Source: an uncultured Clostridia bacterium
GTDB lineage: Bacteria; Bacillota; Clostridia; Christensenellales; Borkfalkiaceae
Length of the DNA: 40,416 bases
Direction: 5' to 3'
Assembly (NCBI GenBank): GCA_934271245.1
Contig: CAKQQY010000015.1
Span: 1-40,416, forward strand
Positions 9,401 through 15,954 of this stretch are shown one piece after another (within the stretch, counting starts at the first letter, position 1; each line of letters starts with the position of its first letter). The notes beneath the pieces are model-generated. The model ran no database searches and was not told the DNA's origin. It saw nothing but the letters and a program-made list of their open reading frames with translations. The position numbers and the translations under genes are program-made.

Positions 9401-10648
9401 AAACTTCTCGATTTCTGGATGTTCGATAAATGCGCGTCCTTGGAAACGGTCGAATTTGCAAAGAACAGTCAACTCGAAACCGTAAGTTACTACGTATTCA
9501 GAGACTGTCCGTCGCTTAAAGAAGTAGTATTCCCCGAAGGCGTAAAATGTCTGGACAGCGCGTTTGGCGGCGATAACTCTTCGCTTAAATACGTCCATAT
9601 TCCCGGTACGGTTATTATGGATAAAGACAACTTTGACGAAGCTTTCCTCAAAAACAACAAGTACGTTGAAAAAGTTACGGTCGGCGAAGGCTTAACGGAA
9701 ATCGCAGGGTATAATTATAAAAACGTAAAATCATACGGATTCGTAGAGGGATGCACAAATCTTAAAGAAGTCGTGTTGCCGTCTACCTTGACTTGCTTAT
9801 CGCTCAACTCGTTCAAAGGTTGTACGAATCTGACTACCGTTTACTACAACGGAACGGAAAAGGAAGAAGGGGTTGTTAAACTCCCCGCAGGGTTAACTAC
9901 GATAGAATCGAGCGCGTTCAAAGGTTGCGAAGGAATCAAAAAGATAGTTCTTCCCGCCGGCGTTACCGAAGTCGGAGATTCTGCGTTTGCAAACTGTATT
10001 AACCTCGAATCGGTTTATACGGTTGGCGAACAGGCGAAAGTCGGAACGGTCAGATGGCCGAACGGCGCGAAAGTTGTTCCCGCGACGGTAGTAGAAGGCT
10101 GCGCTAAGATAACCGAATTCGTATTGCCCGAAAACGTTGAAAATCTCGGCAAACACTTCCTTAACGGAACCAACGTTACCGAATTCACCGTTCCCGGAAC
10201 GATTAAGGTGTTAAACGGCTACGTATTCGAAGACAACGATACGATTGTTAAAGTAACCCTGGAAGAGGGTATAGAAGAAACAGGTACGTCGGTATTCGAT
10301 ACCTGCGCAAGTCTCGAAACGGTCGTAATCAACGCGAAACTGCTTAAATTGCAGAACTACACGTTTATGGATTGCCCGAACCTGAAAACCGTAAATATTC
10401 CGGACACCGTTACCGAAATAGGCCTCAGAGTATTCGATAAATGCACTTCGATTACCGAATTGTTTATTCCGAAGAGCGTTGTAAAAATCGGCAGCGGTCA
10501 GTTCGATTCCTGGACGGCAAGCCAGACGATTAAGTTCGAGGCAAGCCCCAGAACGGTTGCTCAGACCTGCAACAACTTTAACGCTTCGTGGCTCAGCGTA
10601 AAAGTCAACGTTTTATTCAATCAGACGGCGACTTCCGCTAACGCGTAA
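497..10648 (+). CDS. Giant BspA-type LRR lipoprotein with InlB and FN3-like domains
   Basis: A secreted lipoprotein of about 3,383 residues. Residues 1-27 form a signal peptide ending in a lipobox-like AIS-C (Cys27; Ala at -3 is not ideal). InlB B-repeat/Flg_new-type modules with the GW signature (FIGWYKDA, FLGWW) lie near 121-188 and 197-263. An FN3-like array occupies about 268-660, and two more InlB-like modules about 665-736 and 739-818. From about 821 to the end the chain is an LRR_5 array with the consensus IGxxAFxxCxxLxxVxLPxxLxxI, about 23 residues per unit. There is no LPXTG or C-terminal TM, so anchoring should be by the lipid. LRR_5 proteins such as BspA bind host matrix or other bacteria; the ligand here cannot be read from sequence. 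The gene is monocistronic, with its own promoter and terminator. The LRR assignment is firm; the function is inferred. Confidence 0.93.
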   Translation: MKTKRHLLVRLCFAVMVAMFVFGAISCNNDEPVDYGEAGIYYCDVTSTNEYLLELDNQAFTLTTDNDVKKGTYSYNDKKKAFDLSFTEGMVGEGRLSDSKEEFVLSYGGSTYTFVRRVEYTVSFEVDGGAAIDNQTVRNGRTAIKPAEPVKQGYKFIGWYKDAAFTAPFAFETTVITGNITVYARFVAVGDEQTEFKVTFIDGGEVVETRETIGGAVYDLPEGKGENFLGWWVSAYNKADKLTAQYAEGGVFNSNTNLYAVYKSDKLAISVTEKNITWESAGTGKTYSVNVKKNGATVKGENVQVPGYSFDFSGESGEYVVEVTVDGVTSSAYYIAKGLARVSSFVATEDNVIVFAGVENADSYVIDFICGSKNHNHLKYKNGNSTVYSFENCDIPKDGFKFTITASGKGYVSSVSEEFVYNRLLDAVTNVNLNEEKAEATWDKVEGAEAYDVYVSYGSVEEVVRVTDNKFSFKYYTGSLRYNVTPVAKGYNATATNDYFYTKNSLVTPADIHVETVTEGGATVSKLLWSEVAGATSYKVVVDGTEYTANENSFVLKNEYFNADLTSHVITVQALGEHNSLVSDDFVLETSSIAEAYYNNHRVYWTQVFGVNNYVVSVNGVETTVSANESSAEIKLTANENNVQVWAVKANGEATEKKLIVVQAYKVTLVSATAIESEVIYVAMNDTLNIPAPGKQYGQEFGGWYNIPNGAENNGRLYADGTVFTDGKDITLYAYWGGVSVSVKLNLNGHGSLKNDTTLLVYEKHFSLEVPENDDTSVVFAGWFSGLTENDIQYTDRFGDSLVKWNLLNDKTLYAVWYDVINFKLINNGKSYAVEKGVGIDFVDTVIIPATHEGKPVVEIGEEAFANCTNLVYVQIPDSVTLIAEGVYDTKTETVIGAAFNGCSKLREITVVGNKGESSAYLSEGGVLFRRNFQESKVELALFPYAKDGSYVMPDGVSAIPAGAFRGSKISEISLPYTINTVGRNAFASCSNLTSITFRDVTEGVDVDRSTLSLTVEFGAFYTGSSSNLKKLYLPAWISDFDYLSDDDLKDSKVTGGVVMKNIDKYTSPEGNLKMLSSKGSYNNTIYSATGIEDMRIIGEGGKYTSSYVDWQGNRQEYGYILNSERTKIVYVPRGFTPTYADGTGHVYEGVFRAPSGVTEIGEKAFEYNSHINELIVPAWVTEIGVNAFKYCRNLNKVTFEGKSTNESLAVREGAFYGCTQIKEITLPENLFTLEKNAFGGTNNLKEVTVESFSTDPNKPLAFENDVFATVNSRTSAENPTSSGDFRPVYYVTTIKIGLKVTMMDIGGIFGKSVEQLEVDDNHPVFAVRDGVLFDRDITVLVYYPSAKKGDYEIPETVKVINSGVFYGNTNIETLTIGKNVAKIGDKAFMESGISKFVFVAPDAGNVVGLEIGDEAFRSARSISGKFELPGRTRKLGNRAFYQCYYVNEIVIPEGVEEIGDEAFAYCYSTGGLEKVTLPSTLKKFGKYETDKDTGAEKLASFNPFEGSKLLKYVTITDGEHFASRDGAIYMKTEGVVTDLLFSAKLNTGNNGVVTIPNTVIKLWDGVFKDNAGITEIVFEKSDTARKIEVGKEVFINCTSLKKIELPDGLDTIGAGMFSGCSALTYIYVPNTVTTVGSNAFGGCSSLTEIKFQDAGNTPETKKPLVFEDGKSEKVTDPSGHGYSTVYYGAVSGCDSLKELKFPNRDVVIGKQSFFRSTIEKITFGKGNLTLNEQSFAESNTLKKVVFDGETNIGVIPTKAFYNSAIEEIVLPETLTEIKVSAFSYTKIKEIVIPKSVKTIGEMKGNNGAFEYSDTETVTFKEGSAVENLGWYSFNQNKKLTTVRTLMNDGTYRNALPEGMKVIGQNAFAYSGIVTLEIPSTVTEISGSAFAYCKQLDTVTFAENSKLAKFGIAVFASSCIRSISFPKVVNEKGETQRITFSTTGVSLFDSCLRLEEAYLSSSVQSIANVFPGSTVKKVTVEKDHPAFKTDEKGQLLTSVDGTNIILVLGEITGKYIIPDKVVQISDNAFQNQASMTGVYIPDTVKYIGDYAFDSCYSLTDVEFGKNVSLTSLGAGAFAKCLALKEITLPKVTTLGKGAEAKIGSATGVFSYCINLEKVTLSDDITTICNNMFCYTLSLKSINIPKKIKTIGANAFNYSGITSVSIPNSEKLSIGVNTFTRSKLSSITFETDEKTGKRFDVSFGSTPFAYTLLTEVVFPEGMKTLPSLSKVSTLTKVTIPSTVTAIPANAFEYTGLTSVTLPENLTTIGNYAFQFSALKEITVPDKVTTIGNYAFKGCADLVTVKGMKGVTSLGDYAFMADGTEKDGFKTSLTTVEGLTNLAKLGKQAFYGCEKLENLGSYETTVENGVTIKTLKLSKLSQFYISSSSTKGQAFECAGLTDYVFEMPLVTEIPTKTFRKSGVRSVKFDKAKLKTIDTYAFELCEKLETLTGIEGVTKLGGSAFKNSTLKGEYNFSKVTTVGDNVFVNSKVTKVDLSGATNLKSCYNLFLDCAELTEVVLSNNATTISHSMFENCVKLDKVNIPTKLTYLNTDLFMNSGITSIEIPANIKKIGATSATGKIWATTKGNVFSGCKNLTTVTVKGTDVELAGYNFVDCEKLTTVGETAGKLDTSVFSVIGTLAFEGAGLTSVNIGKDTEFLTGTSGVFAGNTKLTTVTFEEGVTTIPSNMFGSMTGYDGCTALTNVTLPKSLVTIKNDAFEGCTALTKITLPEGLKTIEDSAFSGCKLTEVTLPSTLETIGGYAFVNNKLATLNIPASVTSIGQSAFAGCPITEMKVAAGNTVYEVRNDLLYTKDKELVFCPNTYSGELRISAGYTVAPGAFNGCYQITKIVLPSDMTEISENMFYGYNGTMDIAFPSTLVKIGDYAFNGVKGLKGNVVIPEGVEEIGEGAFRNCVNVENVTLPSTLKKIGKQAFSGCTNLKSINLVEGLTELGNRAFEQSGLTSITIPSTLKLLDFWMFDKCASLETVEFAKNSQLETVSYYVFRDCPSLKEVVFPEGVKCLDSAFGGDNSSLKYVHIPGTVIMDKDNFDEAFLKNNKYVEKVTVGEGLTEIAGYNYKNVKSYGFVEGCTNLKEVVLPSTLTCLSLNSFKGCTNLTTVYYNGTEKEEGVVKLPAGLTTIESSAFKGCEGIKKIVLPAGVTEVGDSAFANCINLESVYTVGEQAKVGTVRWPNGAKVVPATVVEGCAKITEFVLPENVENLGKHFLNGTNVTEFTVPGTIKVLNGYVFEDNDTIVKVTLEEGIEETGTSVFDTCASLETVVINAKLLKLQNYTFMDCPNLKTVNIPDTVTEIGLRVFDKCTSITELFIPKSVVKIGSGQFDSWTASQTIKFEASPRTVAQTCNNFNASWLSVKVNVLFNQTATSANA
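8579..8667 (+). repeat. Near-identical tandem LRR unit in DNA
   Basis: The 20-nt stretch 8579-8598 recurs exactly at 8648-8667, an offset of 69 nt or 23 codons, which is one LRR unit. It encodes the GCTALT core of consecutive repeats. Most other units have diverged at the DNA level, so this pair looks like a recent duplication or gene-conversion event. Confidence 0.75.
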
Positions 10649-10703
10649 CAACTGTTTTGTTCAGAAAATCCGGAGTATAAATCCGAATAACGAACAAGGT
10701 AAA

Positions 10704-10790
10704 ATTCGGTAATTAAAACCGAATGAAAAGCAAATTTAATCCGCCGAGGACGAAAACATGAAAAATCTTTCGCTTCGGCGGGTTATTTTT
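10704..10790 (+). terminator. Rho-independent terminator after the giant lipoprotein gene
   Basis: CCGCCGA (10741-10747) pairs with TCGGCGG (10775-10781). After a small internal loop, CGAAA (10751-10755) pairs with TTTCG (10768-10772). The T-rich tract TTATTTTT follows at 10783-10790. A separate perfect 7-bp hairpin, ATTCGGT (10704-10710) with ACCGAAT (10718-10724), stands just upstream and may stabilise the 3' end. Confidence 0.8.
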
Positions 10791-10812
10791 AAATATTATT
10801 GCTCAAATTAGT

Positions 10813-10841
10813 TTTACAAAGTAACGTTTTAATGTTATAAT
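10813..10841 (+). promoter_or_regulatory. Promoter of the MoxR/VWA operon
   Basis: TTTACA (10813-10818), a 17-bp spacer and TATAAT (10836-10841) form a near-consensus promoter. TG at 10833-10834 adds an extended -10 element. It lies between the upstream terminator and the first gene of the operon. Confidence 0.8.
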
Positions 10842-10920
10842 AAATAAAATATTCTAATCGATAACGTCGGTCAGTATATTTACAGAAAGGAAAAAGATTT
10901 TCTAAAAAAGGAGGTTTAAA

Positions 10921-11979
10921 ATGAATACGAAAACTTTGTTCCAGAAATATCACGAAAGGCTCACGCGCGAAGGAATTCTTAAATCCGTTCTTTTCTCGTT
11001 TATAGCGTCTTTTATACTGCTATTCGTTTCGTCTTTGATTTTTTGGTTTTTCGGTATAAAGAACTTTTGGATTCCGATAGTTTTAAGCGCGGTATTTTTC
11101 GCCGCCGCTTGCCCGATTGTATATTCTAAAAAATTTAAGCCTACCACGAAAGCAATCGCTAAAAGAATTGACGAGTTGGGACTCGAAGAAAGACTTCTCA
11201 CCATGACCGAACTTGAAAACGATACTTCCTTTATCGCCATGAAGCAAAGGGAAGACGCGCTTTCCGCGTTGAAATCGGTTAATTCCGGTCTTATAAAAAT
11301 AATCGTTACCGCTCCCGTATGGGTGGCGTTCGGTATCTCGGCGGTATTCGGCGTCGGAATGACTACGGCTTCCGCTCTTGCCGAAAAAAATATTATTAAA
11401 AACGGTATCGCGATAGTTGACCCCGAACCCGACCCGATTTATTACGAACTCGAATACGAAGCGGGCGAAGGCGGACTTATAGAAGGCGAAATTTTCCAGA
11501 CGGTAGTCGAAGGCGAAGACGGTTCTATGGTTATCGCTATAGCCGACGAAGGATATATTTTCGTTGGATGGTCGGATATGCTTGAAAAAGGCGAAAAAGC
11601 CGAAAGCCCCGATAGAACGGATCTTGACGTTCGCGGAAACGTAAAAGTAACCGCGATATTTATCGAAACGGACGAAACCGACGGCAAACCCGACGAAGGG
11701 CCCAAAGACGGCGAAGCGGACGACGCGCCCGATAAACCGAGTGAAGGAGAGCCGTCGGGCGGTAACCCCTCAGAAGGCAGCGGAGAAGGAGGCGGAGGCG
11801 TGTACGAAGCCAACGATAATATTATCGACAATAACACAGATTACGGCGATTTTTACGACAATGCATACGGCGAAGCCATGGATTCTATATCCAAAAACGG
11901 CGAACTCAGCGACCTTGAAAAGAAAATTATCAGCGATTACTATAATTCGATCGCTAAAAATAAAAACAAACAAAAGTGA
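10921..11979 (+). CDS. Three-TM membrane protein with divergent InlB-like domain, first gene of the MoxR operon
   Basis: 352 residues, with AGGAGG at 10909-10914 before ATG 10921. TM helices are visible near residues 21-45, 50-68 and 125-148. The segment between TM2 and TM3 (AKRIDELGLEERLLTMTEL, about 80-98) resembles the cytoplasmic helical part of DUF4175-like proteins often found next to MoxR and DUF58 genes; this is a resemblance only. About 175-249 reads as a divergent InlB/Flg_new_2-type repeat (GYIFVGWSD, ending VKVTAIF). A Glu/Gly/Pro-rich linker (about 250-300) and a short helical tail with SDLEKKIISDYY follow. The topology would put the InlB-like domain outside the cell. The gene ends 11 nt before the moxR ATG. 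Likely a membrane partner of the MoxR machinery; the exact role is unknown. Confidence 0.82.
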   Translation: MNTKTLFQKYHERLTREGILKSVLFSFIASFILLFVSSLIFWFFGIKNFWIPIVLSAVFFAAACPIVYSKKFKPTTKAIAKRIDELGLEERLLTMTELENDTSFIAMKQREDALSALKSVNSGLIKIIVTAPVWVAFGISAVFGVGMTTASALAEKNIIKNGIAIVDPEPDPIYYELEYEAGEGGLIEGEIFQTVVEGEDGSMVIAIADEGYIFVGWSDMLEKGEKAESPDRTDLDVRGNVKVTAIFIETDETDGKPDEGPKDGEADDAPDKPSEGEPSGGNPSEGSGEGGGGVYEANDNIIDNNTDYGDFYDNAYGEAMDSISKNGELSDLEKKIISDYYNSIAKNKNKQK

Positions 11980-11990
11980 GAGAGAGTAAA

Positions 11991-12989
11991 ATGGTTACAG
12001 AAAAGGACATTGAACAATTCAGCAAACAGTGCGCAAACATTTTCGAACAGGTTTCGAGAGACGTTATAGGGCAGAAAGATGTCGTACAAGGCACCATTAT
12101 CGCGATGATCGCCGGCGGTAACGTTCTTTTAGAAGGCGTTCCGGGCGTAGGTAAAACGCGTCTTGTCAGATCTTTAGGAAGGGTATTCGATTTACCTTTC
12201 TCCCGTATACAGTTTACGCCGGACCTTATGCCTGCCGACGTTACCGGTACCAACATAATCGTTAAAGACGAAAACGGTAACTCTTCCTTTCAGTTCCAGG
12301 CAGGACCGATTTTCAGCAACATAATCCTTGCCGACGAAATCAACCGCGCAACGCCGAAAACTCAGTCGGCGTTACTTGAAGCCATGCAGGAACACACTGT
12401 AACCGTTATGGGTGTATCGAGAAAACTTGCCGAACCTTTCTTCGTTCTGGCAACGCAGAACCCGATAGAACAAGACGGTACTTATCCGCTTCCCGAAGCG
12501 CAGATGGACCGCTTTATGTTCAAACTCGTAGTACCCGATCCCTCGCTTGAAGAACTTATGGCGATCGTTAACATGACGCAGAAAACCATGGCGGAAGTCG
12601 CCGAATGCGCTTGCACCGGCGAACAACTTCTTAAAATGCGTGAAACGGCGAACCAGATTCCCGTAGCGGAAGAAGTTTTGAAGTACGCCATGATTATGAC
12701 TGCGGCGACTCACCCCGACGGCGACTGCTCTACGGACGCCGCTAAAAAGTATATCAGAGTAGGCGCTTCTCCTCGTGCAGGTCAGGCGTTGATTTCCGCG
12801 GGTAAGGTTCTCGCTCTCATAAAGGGCAGATTCAACGTTTCTTATTCGGATATAGAAGAACTCGCTTATCCCGTACTCCGTCACCGTATCAAGATGAACT
12901 TCGAAGCCATCGCAGACAGAGTTTCTCCCGATGACGTTATCAAAATGATAGTTGAAGAAGTCGGAGCAAAATACAAGAAAAAGATTTAA
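11991..12989 (+). CDS. moxR: MoxR-family AAA+ ATPase
   Basis: 332 residues from ATG 11991. A GTG at 11976 in the same frame overlaps the previous stop and has no ribosome site, whereas a GAGAGAG tract precedes the ATG. Walker A is GVPGVGKT (49-56), Walker B IILADE (111-116) followed by INRA, sensor 1 ATQN (154-157), and the MoxR signature LPEAQMDRF (168-176) carries a probable arginine finger. The lid motif SPRAGQAL lies near 260-270. Full length for the family. MoxR ATPases act as chaperones that remodel or activate partner complexes, usually with VWA-domain proteins bound through their MIDAS site. The next three genes encode DUF58 and VWA proteins, so those are the likely partners. The ATPase family is certain; its client is not known. 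Confidence 0.96.
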   Translation: MVTEKDIEQFSKQCANIFEQVSRDVIGQKDVVQGTIIAMIAGGNVLLEGVPGVGKTRLVRSLGRVFDLPFSRIQFTPDLMPADVTGTNIIVKDENGNSSFQFQAGPIFSNIILADEINRATPKTQSALLEAMQEHTVTVMGVSRKLAEPFFVLATQNPIEQDGTYPLPEAQMDRFMFKLVVPDPSLEELMAIVNMTQKTMAEVAECACTGEQLLKMRETANQIPVAEEVLKYAMIMTAATHPDGDCSTDAAKKYIRVGASPRAGQALISAGKVLALIKGRFNVSYSDIEELAYPVLRHRIKMNFEAIADRVSPDDVIKMIVEEVGAKYKKKI

Positions 12990-13008
12990 TTTTACTTAGG
13001 AGCAGCCG

Positions 13009-13908
13009 ATGAAGGATTCTTACTTAAGCGACGCTTTTTTCAGTCGTTTGGAAACTTTATCTTTAAACTTAAAATCTTCCTTAACCGGTTATTTCGGCGG
13101 AAAACATCTCGTCAATACTTACGGACAAACCGTTGAATTCGCAGATTTCAGAGAATATCAACTCGGCGACGATATTCGTCGTATCGACTGGAATCTTTAC
13201 AGCAGGTTCGAAAAATATTTTCTTAAACTGTTTACCGACGAAAGACAGATGCAGATTCAGATTTTTCTGGATTGCTCCGCTTCCATGGGGAAAGATAACC
13301 CGAAAAAATCTTCCTTCGCCGTCGCAACCGCAGCGGCGTTGGGTTTTTTAGCGGTTCATAATATGGATAAAGTTACTTTCAATATTATGAAAGAAGATAA
13401 ATCCGATAATCCTTTCGGTACGATAATCGGTAAAACCGCTTTTTTCAGAGCGATTACCGATTTGGAAAAAATAGAGTTCGACGGAGATACCGACATTGAA
13501 AAATGCATTACCGGTTGTCCCGATACCGGCACGAGAAACGGGCTTTCCGTTATCGTTTCCGATTTCTTTTCCGACAGTAACTGGAAAAAAGCCGTCGATT
13601 ACCTTTGTTACAAAGGCAGACAAGTTCTGCTCGTTCAGATAATTACGCCCGAAGAAGACGATCCGGCTTACGAAGGCAGGGTAAACCTTATCGACTCGGA
13701 ATCCGTCGATATCGCCGATACCAGAAATATGAAACTCAGAATTACACGCTCTATGCAGATGGCCTACGAAGAAGCTATGAAAGACTTTAAAGAAGACATT
13801 AAGTCTTTCTGCTCTAAACGCGGCGTCGGGTTTATCACCGTAAAAACCGATAAGCCCGTTGAAAGAGCGTTGTTTGGCGAATTGCTTAAAGTTGGAGTCA
13901 TGGAATGA
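13009..13908 (+). CDS. DUF58 (VWA-like) protein
   Basis: 299 residues, with AGGAG at 12998-13002 before ATG 13009. The DUF58 signature EFADFREYQLGDDIRRIDWN lies at residues 43-62. A VWA-like fold follows, with a complete MIDAS start DCSAS (88-92), so metal-dependent partner binding is plausible. No signal peptide or TM helix is seen, which fits a cytoplasmic adaptor between MoxR and membrane VWA proteins. The stop codon overlaps the next start in an ATGA arrangement (13905-13908), implying translational coupling and a fixed ratio with the next protein. Confidence 0.94.
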   Translation: MKDSYLSDAFFSRLETLSLNLKSSLTGYFGGKHLVNTYGQTVEFADFREYQLGDDIRRIDWNLYSRFEKYFLKLFTDERQMQIQIFLDCSASMGKDNPKKSSFAVATAAALGFLAVHNMDKVTFNIMKEDKSDNPFGTIIGKTAFFRAITDLEKIEFDGDTDIEKCITGCPDTGTRNGLSVIVSDFFSDSNWKKAVDYLCYKGRQVLLVQIITPEEDDPAYEGRVNLIDSESVDIADTRNMKLRITRSMQMAYEEAMKDFKEDIKSFCSKRGVGFITVKTDKPVERALFGELLKVGVME

Positions 13909-15941
13909 CGTTATTAACACCGTTAGGGTTATTAGGATTATTAGGCGTTGTCGCGCTTATAGTTATTTATCTTATTAAACCTAACTATCAACAAAAATTT
14001 GTTTCAAGCACTTATGTTTGGAAACTCAGTTTACGTTACAGAAAGAAAAAATTGCCTGTCAGCAAATTGAGAAACTGGTTGCTTATTATCTGTCAGATAC
14101 TCATTTTGTTGTCTCTGGCGGCTTTACTCACGGGTCCTGCCATGAAGATAAGCAACAGTAACGAAAACGAAGTGGTTGTCATTATTGATTCTTCCGCAAG
14201 CATGCGCGTTAAAACGGACGGCAAATCCCGCTACCAAAGAGCGGTAGAAGGGGTAATCGAACTCGGTAATTCCGCATTCGATAAAGGCGGTATGGTTTCC
14301 GTTATAATTGCAGACGGAGACCCTTCGTACCTTATAGAGGAATTTACGCAAACCGACCGCAAGGCGTTTAACGATACGTTAAATAAACTTATAGAAAACG
14401 ATACGGAATGTTCTTATTCCGAGTCGGATATAAATAAGGCGATGGATATAACCGACTCCGTTCTCGACAGAAATCCTGCCGCGGCGGTTTACGTTTATAC
14501 CGACACAACGTATCTTAACACACCCGAAACGGTTAAACTGGTAAACGTTACGACGGAAGAAGAATGGAACGCCGCGATACTTGACGCATACGCGGAATTA
14601 GACGAAAACTTTTACGATATAGTTTTAGAAGTGGCGTGCTACGGAAAAAGCACGTCGATAGACGTAAACGTTATCGTGCGCAACGCCAACGCCGATTATA
14701 AAGACGAAGTAACCGCGGATATACCTTTCGTGGTATCGGTAAACTGCGTTGACGGACAACCCAAAAAGATTAAAATCGTAAGACAGGAACCTGCGCTCGA
14801 AGATATGGAAGACGGCGTAGAATATCTGCTTTATAGCGAAGTTTTGGGAACCGTTTACGAAAACGGGTTCTTTTCATATCAAAATATTGAGTTCTCCATA
14901 GATTCTGTCGGCGGAGATAAGGATTCTTTCGATTTGGACAATAATTTTTACGTTTACGGCGGTCTTAAAGACAAGGTAAGAGTATTGTATTCGAGCTCCC
15001 GTCCGAATGCGTTTTATTATAACGTAATGCTTTCTTTGAGAAATAACCTTTCCGACATGTGGAATCTTGAATACAACGAACTTAAAATTGCTGACAAAGA
15101 ATACACGGACGCGGAAAAAGAATCCTTATTCGAAGGTTATCTGGAAGGTTACGATTTTTATATTTTCGAACATTTAATGCCGAAAAGTTTGCCCACCGAC
15201 GGCGTTGTATTTCTCGTTGACCCCGACAGTTCTCCCGATTCGGACAATGCCGAATTCGAGATAAAAGGCGTTCGGACTTATAGGGGAGAGCCTTTGCCGC
15301 TTTACGTTGGCAACGAAGGGGCGGGTCATCCTATATTGACTAACGTTACCGCAGAAAACATTACGGTAAACAGAATAGTCGAAATATCCGATTTTAACTC
15401 CGGATACAAAACGCTTTTAATGTGCGACGAGAATCCCGTTTTGCTCGTAAAAGACGAAAAAGACGTTAAAGTTGCCGTTTTAGCGTTCAGCGTTCACTGG
15501 TCAAATCAGGTAATCGATCCCGGTTTCCCGCTTATGATGTATCATATGTTCGATTACTTCTTCCCGCAAATGGTTACTAAAAATCTGTTTACGGTAGAAG
15601 ACGTTATTAAAATCAACTCGATGAGCGAAAATGTTTCCGTTATAGATTCCGCGGGTAAAAAGACGGAATATTCCGAAAAATCTTTTAATTTCACCGCAGG
15701 CATGCCCGGCGGATACGTTGTGGAACAAACGACTTATTTCGGAAGAACTTTCTCCGAAAGAGTTTACGTTCGTATTTCCGCAAAGGAGAGCGATATTTTC
15801 TATCAGGACGACATATTGACCGATCCTTACGGACAACGAGAAACGGGCGACACTTATCAGATGTTTGCCGTTTATATTGCTGCGGCTTTAGTAGCGATTC
15901 TTTTCGCCGAGTGGTTACTGCAACTAAGGGACAACGCGTAA
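13905..15941 (+). CDS. BatA-type membrane protein with VWA domain
   Basis: 678 residues, starting within the stop of the DUF58 gene. The N-terminus has the BatA-type arrangement: a TM helix at about 4-24, a basic loop, and a second TM at about 57-77. A VWA domain follows, with MIDAS DSSAS at 95-99. The middle (about 240-640) is a large beta-rich region without a recognised domain, and a final TM helix (about 652-670) precedes a short tail. The VWA and middle region lie between two TM segments and are probably extracytoplasmic. BatA-like proteins form part of MoxR-linked membrane complexes; this one is much longer than a simple BatA (about 330 residues). The gene ends 13 nt before the next, with AGGAGG in between. 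Confidence 0.88.
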   Translation: MTLLTPLGLLGLLGVVALIVIYLIKPNYQQKFVSSTYVWKLSLRYRKKKLPVSKLRNWLLIICQILILLSLAALLTGPAMKISNSNENEVVVIIDSSASMRVKTDGKSRYQRAVEGVIELGNSAFDKGGMVSVIIADGDPSYLIEEFTQTDRKAFNDTLNKLIENDTECSYSESDINKAMDITDSVLDRNPAAAVYVYTDTTYLNTPETVKLVNVTTEEEWNAAILDAYAELDENFYDIVLEVACYGKSTSIDVNVIVRNANADYKDEVTADIPFVVSVNCVDGQPKKIKIVRQEPALEDMEDGVEYLLYSEVLGTVYENGFFSYQNIEFSIDSVGGDKDSFDLDNNFYVYGGLKDKVRVLYSSSRPNAFYYNVMLSLRNNLSDMWNLEYNELKIADKEYTDAEKESLFEGYLEGYDFYIFEHLMPKSLPTDGVVFLVDPDSSPDSDNAEFEIKGVRTYRGEPLPLYVGNEGAGHPILTNVTAENITVNRIVEISDFNSGYKTLLMCDENPVLLVKDEKDVKVAVLAFSVHWSNQVIDPGFPLMMYHMFDYFFPQMVTKNLFTVEDVIKINSMSENVSVIDSAGKKTEYSEKSFNFTAGMPGGYVVEQTTYFGRTFSERVYVRISAKESDIFYQDDILTDPYGQRETGDTYQMFAVYIAAALVAILFAEWLLQLRDNA

Positions 15942-15954
15942 GGAGGATTGAAAA

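Noticed and set aside
2960..10640. Regular repeats that might suggest a CRISPR or satellite array
   Set aside because: The period is a multiple of codons, the frame stays open, and the similarity is at protein level (LRR_5), with no identical direct repeats separated by unique spacers.
11976..11990. GTG at 11976 as the start of the MoxR gene
   Set aside because: It overlaps the previous gene's stop and has no Shine-Dalgarno, whereas ATG 11991 follows a purine-rich GAGAGAG tract and matches the usual MoxR N-terminus.
12372..12884. 170-codon reverse frame opposite moxR
   Set aside because: It is antisense to conserved AAA+ motifs and has no domain, promoter or ribosome site.
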